This document shows, one piece after another, positions 1 to 12,053 of a stretch of 29,361 nucleotides of DNA. Below the pieces are notes generated by a model, which worked only from the letters and a program-made list of their open reading frames with translations, ran no database searches and was not told the origin of the DNA. Position 1 is the stretch's first letter; each line of letters starts with the position of its first letter. A program made the translations under genes and the position numbers. The DNA comes from an uncultured Geobacteraceae bacterium (GTDB taxonomy: Bacteria > Desulfobacterota > Desulfuromonadia > Desulfuromonadales > Geopsychrobacteraceae), in NCBI GenBank assembly GCA_937958075.1, contig CALFFB010000219.1, positions 1-29,361 of the forward strand. The letters are read 5' to 3'.

Positions 1-45
1 ATGCTTGTCAAAAAGCAGCATAACTCTTCACCACAATCTCGAGGG

Positions 46-150
46 CAGGGTTCGGGTTCCCGTGACAAGGGCGTCTGTCGCCACGGACGGCGACAGTCGA
101 ACGGCCATGGACGGCGCAAAGTGTCCCTTGGAATGGGAATCCGAACCCTG
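46..150 (+). repeat. Structured intergenic repeat, copy 1 (two GGA-loop hairpins in a long stem)
   Basis: The conserved core (66-130) matches elements at 25267-25328 (inverted) and 28897-28958. Seen directly: outer stem CAGGGTTCGGGTTCCC (46-61) pairs with 135-150 over 16 bp with one G-U. An inner stem CAAGGG (66-71) pairs with CCCTTG (125-130). Hairpin A is CTGTCGCC (75-82)/GGCGACAG (89-96) with loop ACGGAC. Hairpin B is GCC/GGC with loop ATGGAC (107-112). It lies beyond the stop of minus-strand gatC, so the GGA-loop strand is antisense to that transcript. On the gatC strand the long stem may still protect or end the mRNA. The two loops fit the AYGGAY pattern. No protein-coding gene was recognised in 1-209. 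Confidence 0.85.
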
Positions 151-209
151 TGCTGAATAGTTACAAAGCAGCAAACGTAGGTAGCAACGGACAAGTTTCG
201 GTGACGCCA

Positions 210-497
210 TTATTCGATGACTTTAGGCACCACAAAGCAGCCATCCGCCCCTTTGGGCGCGTTGGCCAGGGCCGCCTCGGTGCCGATGGACGCAACCACG
301 TCATCGCCACGAAAAGCGTTGGCCATGGGAACGGCGTGCGCCATGGGCACGATGCCGTCCGTATCCAGTTCGTTGAGCTTGTCGACATAGGCCAGAATCG
401 CATCCATCTGTCCGGTCATCTCGCCCAGTTCCTCGTCAGTGAGGGACAAGCGCGCCAGTTTCGCCACGTAGGCGACATCCTGCGAAGTAATTTTCAT
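210..497 (-). CDS. gatC: Asp-tRNA(Asn)/Glu-tRNA(Gln) amidotransferase subunit C
   Basis: This 95-aa protein is the small C subunit of the GatCAB amidotransferase. The enzyme converts misacylated Glu-tRNA(Gln) or Asp-tRNA(Asn) to the correct Gln- or Asn-tRNA in the cytoplasm. GatC acts as a belt that stabilises the GatA-GatB pair. The N-terminal MKITSQDVAYVAKLARLSLT and the following acidic helix, then the DGIVPMAHAVPMANAFRGDDV stretch broken by prolines, are typical of the family, and the length is normal. An AAGGA ribosome site lies 8 nt upstream of the ATG. The mrp stop is only 12 nt upstream, so the two are probably co-transcribed. gatA would be expected beyond the left edge, but a long hairpin repeat (46-150) intervenes. 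Confidence 0.93.
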   Translation of the reverse strand: MKITSQDVAYVAKLARLSLTDEELGEMTGQMDAILAYVDKLNELDTDGIVPMAHAVPMANAFRGDDVVASIGTEAALANAPKGADGCFVVPKVIE

Positions 498-509
498 CGT
501 CTCTATCCT

Positions 510-1388
510 TTATGACCTGGTTGCTTCAGCGGTAGCGGCGATAACGGCCTGCGCCACCTGCAGCAGAGCCTGACTTGAGGCCGCCTCGGGGTGACTGAGC
601 AAATGCGGCCTGCCGGCATCGCCGGCGGCTACCACCTGGGGTTCAAAAGGCACCTGCGCCAGTACCGCAACTCCGGTTTTTTCCGCCAGCTTCTGCGCGC
701 CCCCCTGCTTGAACAGCGCTGCCTGCTCGCCACAGTGCGGACAGACAAAGCCGCTCATGTTCTCGACCAGGCCAATGACCGGCAACTGCAGCTGGCGACA
801 GAAATTCAGGGATTTTTCCACATCCACCAGGGCCACATCCTGGGGCGTGGTGACCACCACCGCGGCGCTGCCGTTACCCAGCAACTGCACCGCGCTCAAG
901 GGCTCGTCACCGGTTCCCGGCGGACAGTCGAGGAGCAGATAGTCCAGTTCCCCCCAGGCCACATCCGCCAGTAACTGCTGGATGGCGCCATGTTTCATCG
1001 GACCCCGCATGATGGTCGGTGCCCCCTCGTCCGGGAGGATAAAGCCGATGGACATCACTTTCAATCCGGCGACCTCAAGGGGATGAATCCCCGCCTCATC
1101 AACAGTCGGCCGCTGCTGCTGCAAGCCCAGCAGGGTAGGCACACTGGGGCCGTGCAGATCGATATCGAGAAGGCCGACACGCTGCCCCTGCCCGACCAGG
1201 GCCAGGGCCAGGTTCACTGCCGTGGTACTCTTGCCGACGCCCCCCTTGCCTGACATGACAACAATTTTATGGTTGATCGAACACAGCCGCTGGGCAAGAA
1301 GACGCTTTACCTGTTGCTGCTGGTCCTGCGGATTATCCGTCTGCTTCACCGAACAACTGCTGTCCTGACAACTGTTACACTGACTCAT
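510..1388 (-). CDS. mrp: Mrp/ApbC (NBP35-type) iron-sulfur carrier P-loop ATPase
   Basis: A 292-aa cytoplasmic ATPase of the Mrp/ApbC/Nbp35 group, which carries [4Fe-4S] clusters and hands them to apo-proteins. Seen in the sequence: a deviant Walker A KGGVGKST (residues 48-55), LLDIDLHGPSVPTLLG after it, the DYLLLDCPPGTGDEPLS Walker B region, and the family signature ending in NMSGFVCPHCGEQ, whose CxxC is the cluster-binding pair. The N-terminus carries additional cysteines at 4, 7 and 12, as in Nbp35-like proteins. An AGGAG site precedes the ATG. It sits just upstream of gatC. Whether it serves nitrogenase maturation cannot be told; it is far from the nif genes. Confidence 0.92.
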   Translation of the reverse strand: MSQCNSCQDSSCSVKQTDNPQDQQQQVKRLLAQRLCSINHKIVVMSGKGGVGKSTTAVNLALALVGQGQRVGLLDIDLHGPSVPTLLGLQQQRPTVDEAGIHPLEVAGLKVMSIGFILPDEGAPTIMRGPMKHGAIQQLLADVAWGELDYLLLDCPPGTGDEPLSAVQLLGNGSAAVVVTTPQDVALVDVEKSLNFCRQLQLPVIGLVENMSGFVCPHCGEQAALFKQGGAQKLAEKTGVAVLAQVPFEPQVVAAGDAGRPHLLSHPEAASSQALLQVAQAVIAATAEATRS

Positions 1389-1483
1389 TCGCTCCTGATC
1401 TCCTGTGTCTTTGACTGTCTTTCAACCTGAGCGGCCGCGATCATCATCTCCTGTACTCCGACATCCTGTTAAACCGCCCAAGT

Positions 1484-4400
1484 TTATAGGGACTCCATCA
1501 TCTCGTCAATCTCATCCTTGATGTACTCCTGCTGCTGCAACGCCTGGCGATAGTCACTCAACAGCTGATTGACCCGGCTGTAATCCTGCTGCTGGCGATA
1601 CACCTTGAGCAGCCGGCGCACCATGGAATCCTGCGTCGGTTCCAGGGCCAGGCCGATCCGCAGCAGGCGGCAGGCTTCGTCCGTCTGCCGGCGGCCCAGC
1701 AGCAGCCGCGCCAGCTGGTCCAGCTGTTCAAGGCGCATCTGGTTGAGGTGATCCCGATAGCGGGACATCTCTTCCCCGAGGTCGTAGCCGCTCAAGAATT
1801 CCCCCTGCCACAACCGCTGCAGCGACCATAATGCCTGTTCCGCCTGCCAGTCATTTTCCCTGTGCAGATGATAGTTCGCGGTTTTCATCCCCTCCTGAAA
1901 CTGAACGGCGTCAATTCTGACGTTTCGCAACAACAGCATCCCCTTGTCGAGGATCAGATAATCATGGCGGATGTTGCGACCAAAGACATCCTCCAGGGCA
2001 CGACGCAACCGGGAATGGGCGGTATCGAAATTGTTGCGGGCCTTGGCGGGCGGGCTGTCGGGCCACAGCGTCCCCATGATCACATCCGTGCTCACGGTCC
2101 CGGCGGGCGCCATCAGCAGGGCCGCCAGTATCTGGCGGGAGCCCTGACCGAGTTGATGCATATCAAACCGGTTTTCCCCCTGACGCAGCACAAAACCGCC
2201 CAGACAGTCGACAAACAGGGTAGCAACGGGCTGCCCCCGGGGACTGATCCTGGTCGCCAGCCAGGTATCCGCCAGTGGCGCCAGCAATTGCCGGTCGGCG
2301 GCGTCGGCCATGGCCAGCAGCTGCTCAAGGAGATCAGGAGACAGGCCGGGGAAATACGGACAGCGGTGCCGCCGCAGCAGTTCGAAAAAACTGCGCAGAT
2401 GCACTGTTCTGTCTTTTTTCCGCCCCTGTTGCCGGGCAACAACCGCCAGCCAGGCCTGCACGCCCAGGCGCAGTCGCTCCTCACCCAGCTGCTCTGACTC
2501 CTGCTGTGCCCGGACAAGAAACTCCCCGGCCTCCGGGTAACGACCGAGACAACAGCTGGTTGCCGCCGCCAGCAGCAGACTTTCCAGGGCCAGCGGCCCT
2601 CCCGGAGCCTGGGTCCGCAGCGCCATCCCGCGTTCGGAATCCATTAAAGCCCTGTCCCGGTCTCCGCCCAGGGCACGCAACCAGCCCCGCAACTGAAGGA
2701 GCAGGCTCTGCAGATGCGGGGTCGCCGCTGCCGGACTGTTCAGCAGGGTCGCATCCACCCGGTCGGCGGCCTGCTGGAATTGGCCGGCGGCAAGGAGCAG
2801 CAGGGCACTGCTGTAACCCAGGACACCATCAAGCAGGGTGCGACGCTGCAATGCCGATCCGCAACAGGTACCGAACAGGTTCTGTTGCTGCAGCTCGGCC
2901 AGATTCCCCGTGGCTTGAAGAACTTCGCAGGCCGTCATGCAGAGTATCAGGCGCTCAAGATCGCTGACCTTTGAAGCATGTTCATGAAAGGTGCGCACCC
3001 CCTGCTCAAACGCTGAATGCGCCAGCAGCAGCCGTCCCTGATGGAGGGCGAACCGGGTGCGCAGCACCTGCAGTTTCATCTGCTGCCGCCACAGCCTGTC
3101 TCCACGACTGTTATTCTCTGTCTGGTTCAAGACCTCTTCCAGTTGGCTGGGATGTCCGGAAAACGCGAGTTTTGCCGTCCCGAGGGCGAAGATGACCTCA
3201 AGCCTTTCCGCTGGTCCAAGCTGATCCGAACACTGCTCCAGGGTGTCCCGAAAAACCTCAAATCGCTCCTGCCAGGCATCCCAGTGCCCGTCGACATAGT
3301 AGTTCTGGAGAATTTGTGCCGACCGCGCCAAAAGCGCGCCGCGGCTGTCCCCCAGGGACAGAAACTGCTGAGAGGCCAGCTCCAGCCAGAGGTCGGCGTC
3401 AGCGGCAAAGCGATAAAGACGATTGACCCCGTACAGCAGGGACAGCCAGCCACAGCTCGCGACCTTTTCTTCACAGAGGCCATCGATAAGCGCCAGGGGT
3501 ATGCCATCAGGCGCAGTGAGGAAGGGTTCCAGCCCGACCTGACTGATGAACTGCGACAAACCGGCGTAATCTTCGGCAGCCATCAGACAGGCCAGCACCT
3601 GGTGATAGTTCTGCTGCTGGCGAAACCTGCTCACCGCCATGCGGTAAACCTGCTGCCGATCCGCCAAAGACAATTCCTGCCGCGCCTTGCGCCGCAGCAG
3701 CTCCAGGCTGGGCGGTGGCAACCGCAGACACTCATCGCCGGCACTGTGCGTTAACTCAAGCAGCGCCTGGCGTTGCAGATAACTGATGGCGCCATCAACA
3801 TCGGGAATTTCGCTGATATCCCTGACCAGGGCCAGGGGAACGGCATCGAGAAGAGACAGCTTGAGCAGGGTTCGCCGCCAGGGCGGGGGCAGTTCATCCG
3901 TCAGGTGATCATACAGCTGTTCCCGATCCGCGCTCGCCAGGGACGGCAGCCCGGAAGCGACCCGCAGCAACCAGTCCTGATCGAGTTCTGCCGGCTCGCC
4001 CTGACCGGACAGCAGCAGCCCACCAAGCCAGCGCAGCCTGGCGTCGACGGCCTCCGGCTGATCAGACAACTGCTCCCCCCGGGCGCGCAGCCGCCGTTCC
4101 GTCTCGCACAGGCGCAGCATAACTTTCATGCGCGCCAGCATCTCGATGTTGTCGATCGGCTGCGAGATAAAATCGTAAGCGCCGGCGGCCAGTCCCTCCG
4201 CCCGCAATTCCGGCGCCGACACATGAGCCGTCATCAACACCAGCGGGATTCGCGCGGTCCGGGGATTGGCACGCAGCCGCCGGCACATCTGCAGGCCGTC
4301 CATACGCGGCATCTGCACATCGATAAGAGCACCGTCAACCGGATGCCGGACAGAGAGTTCCAGTCCCTCTTCAGCGCTTAAAGCCGAGACCACCCGAACC

Positions 4401-4498
4401 TGCGGCAGGTCAAGTTCGATAATTTTTTCCAGCAGCAGCAGATTGGTCGGATTATCATCGACCAAAAGCAGGGTAAATTTCTCCGCAGGTTCCGGCAT
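1484..4498 (-). CDS. Response regulator with MalT-like helical middle and BTAD/SARP-type output domain
   Basis: About 1004 aa. Residues 1-125 form a receiver domain: LLLVDDNPTNL supplies the acidic pair and DGALIDVQMPRMDG the phospho-accepting Asp. The middle (about 150-750) is leucine- and alanine-rich helical sequence resembling the winged-helix and TPR-like part of MalT/LAL regulators, but I see no Walker A, so it is not a STAND ATPase. The C-terminal part (about 760-1000) has an OmpR-like winged helix followed by a bacterial transcriptional activation (BTAD) helical domain, as in SARP regulators. A GGAGG five bases before the ATG at 4498 favours this start over the in-frame ATG at 4510. 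No histidine kinase lies nearby. It follows uvrD by 16 nt. Target genes are unknown. Confidence 0.8.
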   Translation of the reverse strand: MPEPAEKFTLLLVDDNPTNLLLLEKIIELDLPQVRVVSALSAEEGLELSVRHPVDGALIDVQMPRMDGLQMCRRLRANPRTARIPLVLMTAHVSAPELRAEGLAAGAYDFISQPIDNIEMLARMKVMLRLCETERRLRARGEQLSDQPEAVDARLRWLGGLLLSGQGEPAELDQDWLLRVASGLPSLASADREQLYDHLTDELPPPWRRTLLKLSLLDAVPLALVRDISEIPDVDGAISYLQRQALLELTHSAGDECLRLPPPSLELLRRKARQELSLADRQQVYRMAVSRFRQQQNYHQVLACLMAAEDYAGLSQFISQVGLEPFLTAPDGIPLALIDGLCEEKVASCGWLSLLYGVNRLYRFAADADLWLELASQQFLSLGDSRGALLARSAQILQNYYVDGHWDAWQERFEVFRDTLEQCSDQLGPAERLEVIFALGTAKLAFSGHPSQLEEVLNQTENNSRGDRLWRQQMKLQVLRTRFALHQGRLLLAHSAFEQGVRTFHEHASKVSDLERLILCMTACEVLQATGNLAELQQQNLFGTCCGSALQRRTLLDGVLGYSSALLLLAAGQFQQAADRVDATLLNSPAAATPHLQSLLLQLRGWLRALGGDRDRALMDSERGMALRTQAPGGPLALESLLLAAATSCCLGRYPEAGEFLVRAQQESEQLGEERLRLGVQAWLAVVARQQGRKKDRTVHLRSFFELLRRHRCPYFPGLSPDLLEQLLAMADAADRQLLAPLADTWLATRISPRGQPVATLFVDCLGGFVLRQGENRFDMHQLGQGSRQILAALLMAPAGTVSTDVIMGTLWPDSPPAKARNNFDTAHSRLRRALEDVFGRNIRHDYLILDKGMLLLRNVRIDAVQFQEGMKTANYHLHRENDWQAEQALWSLQRLWQGEFLSGYDLGEEMSRYRDHLNQMRLEQLDQLARLLLGRRQTDEACRLLRIGLALEPTQDSMVRRLLKVYRQQQDYSRVNQLLSDYRQALQQQEYIKDEIDEMMESL

Positions 4499-4514
4499 CG
4501 TCCCCTCCATCCGG

Positions 4515-6762
<2,248 letters not shown>

Positions 6763-6770
<8 letters not shown>

Positions 6771-8565
6771 GATCATCCCCCAGGCTGCGATTCATCAGGG
6801 CGCGGTTGTAGGCGGAGATCATGTCGCGACGGGAGACAATGCCGAGGATCTTGCGCTTATTGGCCCGGTCAACCACCGGCAGCTGCTCGATATTGCGGTA
6901 ACCGATACGGCGCATGGCCGCATCGAGATTTTCATCGGCGTGCACGGTAATCACGTCCGTCGTCGCCAGCTCTTTAATCACCACCAGATCCATCAACTCC
7001 TTCTCAAACACCACCCCCATAAAGTCCTGCACCGAAATGATGCCGGTCAGCTCCCCCTGTTCGTCCACCAGAGGGAAATTACTGTGGTGCGTCTGTTCGA
7101 CAAAGCGGGCAAAGGAACCGAGGCTCATCCCTTCAGGAACCGTTTCCACCTGCGGCGACATGACTTCGCCGACCAGCAGGGATTTCATGATGTTCCGCTC
7201 TTTTCCCGCCTCGAGGTCGATTCCGTTACGGCTGAGTTCAAAGGTTTCCAGGCTGTCCTTTTTGAAGCGCCGGGCGATGGAGGTGCCGATAACACAGGTC
7301 AGCATGATCGGTACGATGACCTCATAGCTGTCGGTTATTTCAAACAGCATGAAGATAGCGGTCATAGGCGCATGGGTTGCCGCGGCAAGAAACGCGCCCA
7401 TGCCGACCAGGGCGTAGGCGCCGGCCGACATGGACATCTGCGGAAACAGGATTTCGAGGAGATGACCATAGGCACCGCCGGTGACCGCGCCCAGGAACAG
7501 ACAGGGGGCAAAGAGTCCGCCCGGCATGCCGGAACCCAGGGTGATGGAGGTCGCCACCATTTTGGCGATCACCAGCAGACCCAGAATGTACCAGCTGTGT
7601 TCGCCGATGAGAACTTCGCTGATGAATTCATAGCCGTTGCCGAAGACCTGGGGCAGGGCAATACCGATAACCCCGACGGCCAGACCGCCAAGAACCGGCT
7701 TGGCGAGATGAGGCAGGGGGATAGCGGAGATACGATCCTTGATTTTGTAGTGCAGATCAATAAAACCGGCAGCCAGACCGCCCACCAGAAAACCGAGGAG
7801 CACGTAGAAACCCAATTCCCAGAAACTGCCCATGATATACGGCGGTGCGACAATCTCCGAAATATCCCCGAGCAGCGCCCGCGACACCACCGTCGCCATG
7901 CCGCTGGCAATGACGATGGAGGTAAAACTGGACAGACCGAAGGATGACAGCAGGACGATCTCCGTGGCGAAAAACACCCCGGCAATGGGCGCGTTAAAAG
8001 TGGCCGCCACCCCGGCCGCGGCACCGCAGGCAACCAGCACCTTGATGCGCTCGCCACTCATGCGGAAGGATTTGCCGAACTGGCTGCCGATGGTGCCGCC
8101 AATGACGGCAATCGGCCCTTCCTGGCCGGCGCTGCCGCCGGTGCCCAGGGTAATGGCGGACCCCAGCCCCTTGGTGAACAGCGGCCTGAAGGGCAGCTTG
8201 GCGCCGCGCAGATTCACCTTGACCAGAAAACTGGAAAAGCCGCCCTTCAGGTCCTTCGGAAAGAAAACCCACAGGGGAATCAGCAGCAGGCCGCCGACAG
8301 CCGGGGTCAGCATCACCAGCAGCCGCTGCAGTGACCACTCGTCCGTTGAAATATTGAACAGGGCGTAGGTCTGCTCAATCACCAGCCAATGCACCAGCTC
8401 AATGGTCTGGCGAAAAACATAATTACCGAAACCCGCAAGAACCCCGATGATCACCGCCAGAATGATCAAAAAGGTATTTTCACTCACCTTCAAACGATCA
8501 AGCAGCAGATGAATCAGTGCCCTGACCCGATCCGCCAGATACCTGGGAGAGAACAGCTTGCCCAT
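6763..8565 (-). CDS. ClC-family chloride channel/antiporter with C-terminal CBS pair
   Basis: A 600-aa integral membrane protein. The first 430 residues contain about ten hydrophobic segments with ClC signatures: GTGGSAGQEGP (about 141-151, with the gating glutamate at 149) and GSGMPGGLFAPCLFLGAVTGG (the second chloride-binding loop). The usual GREGP is GQEGP here. Retention of the gating glutamate is compatible with either a gated channel or a Cl-/H+ exchanger. Residues about 455-595 are two CBS domains, which in this family sense adenine nucleotides or ionic strength. The gene lies downstream of the glmS terminator and is followed by uvrD with overlapping ends. A possible AAGGA site is 13 nt from the ATG, rather far. 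Confidence 0.92.
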
Positions 8566-8594
8566 GATGTTTTACGTGTCCTTACCGTTGCACC

Positions 8595-8629
8595 AAAAAA
8601 ATAGAGTTGGGACAGAAAAACTGCCCAAC
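8595..8629 (-). terminator. Intrinsic terminator after glmS
   Basis: On the minus strand GTTGGG and CCCAAC (8606-8611 and 8624-8629) form a stem, extended by CAG/CTG with one bulge around a T-rich loop. A run of seven T follows (A run 8595-8601 on the plus strand). It closes the glmU-glmS unit before the ClC gene. A possible promoter TTGACC-17-TACAAA (8660-8688, minus) lies upstream of this hairpin and is too weak to call. Confidence 0.8.
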
Positions 8630-8702
8630 CCGTATAAAAACCTTCGCAAAAGCAACCTGTTTGTACGACACGGAACGCTGCAGGTCAAGGGGAGAATAGG
8701 GG

Positions 8703-10532
8703 CTACTCCACGGTGACTGATTTTGCCAGGTTCCTCGGCTGGTCAACGTCGGTGCCCTTATGGACCGCGACATAGTAGGCCAACAGCTGCATGGGGACGG
8801 TGGTGATGATCGGCAGTAGATCTTCGTCCACGACCGGTACCCGGATCAGCGCCGCGACCTTGTCGCGCAGGTCGTCTTCGTCGCCGCTGACCACGGCGAT
8901 GACCTGACCGCCACGGGCGCAGACCTCCTCCATATTGGAGATGACTTTCTCGTAGGTGGCATTGCGGGGCACCAGCACCACCACCGGCAGCTCTTCGTCG
9001 ATAAGGGCGATGGGGCCGTGCTTCATCTCACCGGCGGGGTAGCCTTCAGCGTGGATGTAGGAAATCTCCTTGAGCTTGAGGGCACCTTCCAGGGCAATGG
9101 GATACTGGTTGCCACGGCCGAGGAAAAGAAAGTCCCGTGCTGAGACAAACTCACGGGCGATGTCCTCGACCTGACCATCAAGCTCCAGGGTCTCTTCCAG
9201 CTTGCGGGGCAGGGCCAGCAGCTCGGTCATTTTTATCCGGCATTCAGCGGCGTTCAGGGTGTGCCGGACCCGGCCCATCTTCAGGGCCAGCAGGTAGAGG
9301 GCAACCAGCTGGGTGGTAAAAGCCTTGGTCGAGGCGACACCGATTTCCGGCCCGGCGTGGGTGTAGATAACCCCGTCACTGGCACGGGCGATGGACGAGT
9401 CGACGACGTTGCAGATGCACAGCGTCTTCCCCCCCTTTACCTGGGCTTCCCGCAGTGCTGCCAGGGTGTCGGCGGTTTCTCCGCTCTGGCTGATGAGAAT
9501 GGTCAGGCTGTTCTCCGGAATGATCGGATCACGGTAGCGAAACTCGCTGGCGATATCGATTTCCACCGGTATCCGGGCGATTTTTTCCAGATAGAATTTC
9601 CCGACCAGACCGGCGTGCCAGGAGGTGCCGCAGGCGATGATAAAAATCTTCTCCAGTCCGGCCAACTGTTCGTCCGCCAGACCGAGGGTTTCGAGATAAA
9701 CATCCCCCTCTTCCGTCTGGGCCCGCCCGGCAATGGTATCGGCCAGGGCCCGCGGCTGCTCAAAGATCTCCTTGAGCATGAAATGGCGGTACCCCCCTTT
9801 TTCCGCCATGGTCGGACTCCAGGTGATGGTTTTGCTCTGCTTGGTCAGTTGGGTACCGGCCAGATCGGTAAAACGCATGCTGTCCGGGGTAAAGATGGCG
9901 ATCTCACCATCTTCGAGAAAGATCATCTCGCGGGTGTGGGAGAGCATGGCCGGGATATCGGAAGCGACGAAGTACTCACCCTCACCCTGACCGACAACCA
10001 GCGGTGAGCCGAGCTTGGCGGCAATGAGCCGGTCCGGCTCATCCGTACAGAGAATGGCCACGGCATAGGCGCCCTTGACTTCGGCCAGGGCCTGCCGAAC
10101 CGCCAGCTCAAAATTCTGGCACTGGCGATAATGTTCATCCACCAGATGGGCGATGATTTCCGTGTCCGTTTCAGAGCTGAAACTATGCCCCTGACTCTGC
10201 AGGCGCCCTTTCAGGACCAGGTAGTTTTCAATAATACCGTTGTGTACCAGCACAATGCTGCCGGCCCGGTGCGGATGGGCATTGATCTCCGACGGCCGGC
10301 CGTGGGTCGCCCAGCGGGTATGGCCGATACCGCGGGTTCCGGCGGCCGGATTCTGGCGCAGGATGTTTTCCAGATTCACCAGTTTACCCTCGGCACGACG
10401 CACCTGGGGGGCACCCCCGTTCAGGGTGCAGATGCCGGCGGAATCATAGCCGCGGTACTCCAGGCGCCGCAGCCCTTCGAGGATAATGGGAGACGCCTGC
10501 TGTCCACCGATATAACCGACAATGCCGCACAT
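8703..10532 (-). CDS. glmS: Glutamine--fructose-6-phosphate aminotransferase (isomerizing)
   Basis: 609 aa, the normal length. It makes glucosamine-6-phosphate from fructose-6-phosphate and glutamine, the committed step to UDP-GlcNAc for peptidoglycan and LPS. The N-terminus MCGIVGYIGG gives the catalytic Cys2 of the class II glutaminase domain. RWATHGRPSEINAHPH and VHNGIIENY follow. Two SIS isomerase domains occupy residues about 285-600, with IIACGTSWHAG, ISQSGETADTLAAL and a C-terminus DVDQPRNLAKSVTVE, the classic GlmS ending. It is 19 nt downstream of glmU, so one operon is likely. No glmS ribozyme core was seen upstream, and the short spacing leaves no room for one. Confidence 0.97.
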   Translation of the reverse strand: MCGIVGYIGGQQASPIILEGLRRLEYRGYDSAGICTLNGGAPQVRRAEGKLVNLENILRQNPAAGTRGIGHTRWATHGRPSEINAHPHRAGSIVLVHNGIIENYLVLKGRLQSQGHSFSSETDTEIIAHLVDEHYRQCQNFELAVRQALAEVKGAYAVAILCTDEPDRLIAAKLGSPLVVGQGEGEYFVASDIPAMLSHTREMIFLEDGEIAIFTPDSMRFTDLAGTQLTKQSKTITWSPTMAEKGGYRHFMLKEIFEQPRALADTIAGRAQTEEGDVYLETLGLADEQLAGLEKIFIIACGTSWHAGLVGKFYLEKIARIPVEIDIASEFRYRDPIIPENSLTILISQSGETADTLAALREAQVKGGKTLCICNVVDSSIARASDGVIYTHAGPEIGVASTKAFTTQLVALYLLALKMGRVRHTLNAAECRIKMTELLALPRKLEETLELDGQVEDIAREFVSARDFLFLGRGNQYPIALEGALKLKEISYIHAEGYPAGEMKHGPIALIDEELPVVVLVPRNATYEKVISNMEEVCARGGQVIAVVSGDEDDLRDKVAALIRVPVVDEDLLPIITTVPMQLLAYYVAVHKGTDVDQPRNLAKSVTVE

Positions 10533-10551
10533 AGTTCAAAGCCTTTTATTT

Positions 10552-11931
10552 TCAGGATTTTTTCTGTTTACGTAAACGCCAGCCCTCGATCACCTTCTGC
10601 TCAGTCCGCGACAGGGCCAGAGCGTTGGCGGGCACATCCCTGGTGATGGTGGAGCCGGCGGCTATCAGGCTGTTGCGTCCGATCCGTACCGGCGCGATGA
10701 ACTGGGTGTCGCTGCCGACAAAGACATCATCCTCAATCACCGTCTGGTGTTTATTGACCCCGTCGTAGTTGCAGGTGATGGTGCCACAGCCGAAATTGAC
10801 ATTGCGGCCGACCTCGGCGTCGCCGATATAGGTCAGATGGCTGGCCTGGGAGCCCTCTCCCAGGTGCGCTTTTTTGGTCTCGACGAAATTGCCGATCTTG
10901 TTATTACCGGCCAGCTCGGTGCCGGGACGCAGATGGGCCATGGGGCCGATAACGCTGCCCGAGCCGATGCGCGAACCCTCAATCACCGATCCGGCCTTGA
11001 CGCGCACACCGTCGGCCAGCTGGGAGTCGACGATAACCGCCCCGGTTTCAATGACGCAGTCGCGACCGATGGTTGTCTGCCCCAGAAGATGCACATTGGG
11101 CTGCAGCAGGGTATCGCTGCCCAGGCTCACCCCGTCGTCGATGTACACCGTCGTCGGGTCGGTCATCGACACCCCGTTGTACATCAGGTCGGAATTGATC
11201 TGCCAGCGCATGAGCACCTCGGCTTCGGCCAGCTGACGCCGATCGTTGATCCCCATAACCTCCGTCGGATCGTCAATACACAGGGCGCGGGTCTGCCTGC
11301 CGTCGGCCACGGCCGCCGCCACGACATCCGTCAGGTAGTATTCCCCTTGCGCATTGTTTTTGTTCAGGCCCTTAAGGGCCGTCAGGACAAAGTCGGTATC
11401 GAACAGATAGGTGCCGGTATTGATTTCCGTCAGTTGCCGCTGCATCTCATCGGCGTCCCGCTCCTCGACAATCTGCAGCACCTGCTCACCGTTACGGATG
11501 ATCCGCCCGTACCCGTGGGGATCGGGCATCCGCGCCGTGAGCACCGTCACCGCCGCCCCTTCCTCCGCATGATAACGGTAAAGCCGCTCCAGGGTTGCCG
11601 CCTTGAGCAGGGGCACGTCACCACACAGCAGCAATAAGGGTCCGCTGTAGCCACGCAAGGCCTCGGCGGCGCAGAGCAGGGCATGGCCGGTGCCCAGCTG
11701 CCGGGTCTGCTCGACCCAGCTGATCTGCTGATCGGCAAAGGTGTCCATCACCTGCTGCGACCCGTGACCGATAACGACCTTGAGCTGGGAAAACCCGGCC
11801 TGACGTGCCGCCGTCAGAGGGTAATGCAGCATCGGCCGGCCACAGAGAGGGTGGAGCACCTTCGGTTTGGCGGAACGCATGCGCGTCCCCTTGCCGGCAG
11901 CAAGAATCACCGCGGCCAAACGTTCATTCAT
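10552..11931 (-). CDS. glmU: Bifunctional UDP-GlcNAc pyrophosphorylase / glucosamine-1-phosphate acetyltransferase
   Basis: 459 aa from the ATG at 11931, which has AAGGAG about 7 nt upstream; the 40-residue upstream extension of the open frame has no family likeness. The N-terminal uridylyltransferase half carries LAAGKGTRMRSAKPKVL (about 10-26), GTGHALL and LCGDVPLL. The C-terminal half is a left-handed beta-helix of hexapeptide repeats (GSVIGPMAHLRPG, GDAEVGRNVNFGCGTITCNYDG), which acetylates GlcN-1-P. It produces UDP-GlcNAc from the product of GlmS plus phosphoglucosamine mutase. The gene has its own sigma-70-like promoter at 11983-12012 and is divergent from the gene at 12109. Confidence 0.97.
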   Translation of the reverse strand: MNERLAAVILAAGKGTRMRSAKPKVLHPLCGRPMLHYPLTAARQAGFSQLKVVIGHGSQQVMDTFADQQISWVEQTRQLGTGHALLCAAEALRGYSGPLLLLCGDVPLLKAATLERLYRYHAEEGAAVTVLTARMPDPHGYGRIIRNGEQVLQIVEERDADEMQRQLTEINTGTYLFDTDFVLTALKGLNKNNAQGEYYLTDVVAAAVADGRQTRALCIDDPTEVMGINDRRQLAEAEVLMRWQINSDLMYNGVSMTDPTTVYIDDGVSLGSDTLLQPNVHLLGQTTIGRDCVIETGAVIVDSQLADGVRVKAGSVIEGSRIGSGSVIGPMAHLRPGTELAGNNKIGNFVETKKAHLGEGSQASHLTYIGDAEVGRNVNFGCGTITCNYDGVNKHQTVIEDDVFVGSDTQFIAPVRIGRNSLIAAGSTITRDVPANALALSRTEQKVIEGWRLRKQKKS

Positions 11932-11982
11932 GGATTTCTCCTTATCGTCGAACGCAAAAACTCTCAACAAAACCAATTGGCA

Positions 11983-12012
11983 ATTATCAACAATGGCTTT
12001 ACGTGAAGTCAA
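11983..12012 (-). promoter_or_regulatory. Sigma-70-type promoter of glmU-glmS
   Basis: On the minus strand TTGACT (12007-12012) and GATAAT (11983-11988) are separated by 18 bp, each one mismatch from consensus. Its 5' UTR would be about 45 nt. This is a pattern match only, but it is well placed in the divergent gap. Confidence 0.6.
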
Positions 12013-12053
12013 GCACAGCTTCTTTTCCCTGTCTTGCCCTGCCGACACCAATG

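Noticed and set aside
8533..8702. A glmS ribozyme or other riboswitch near glmS
   Set aside because: glmS starts 19 nt after glmU, leaving no room upstream, and the sequence after glmS is only a terminator and a short gap.
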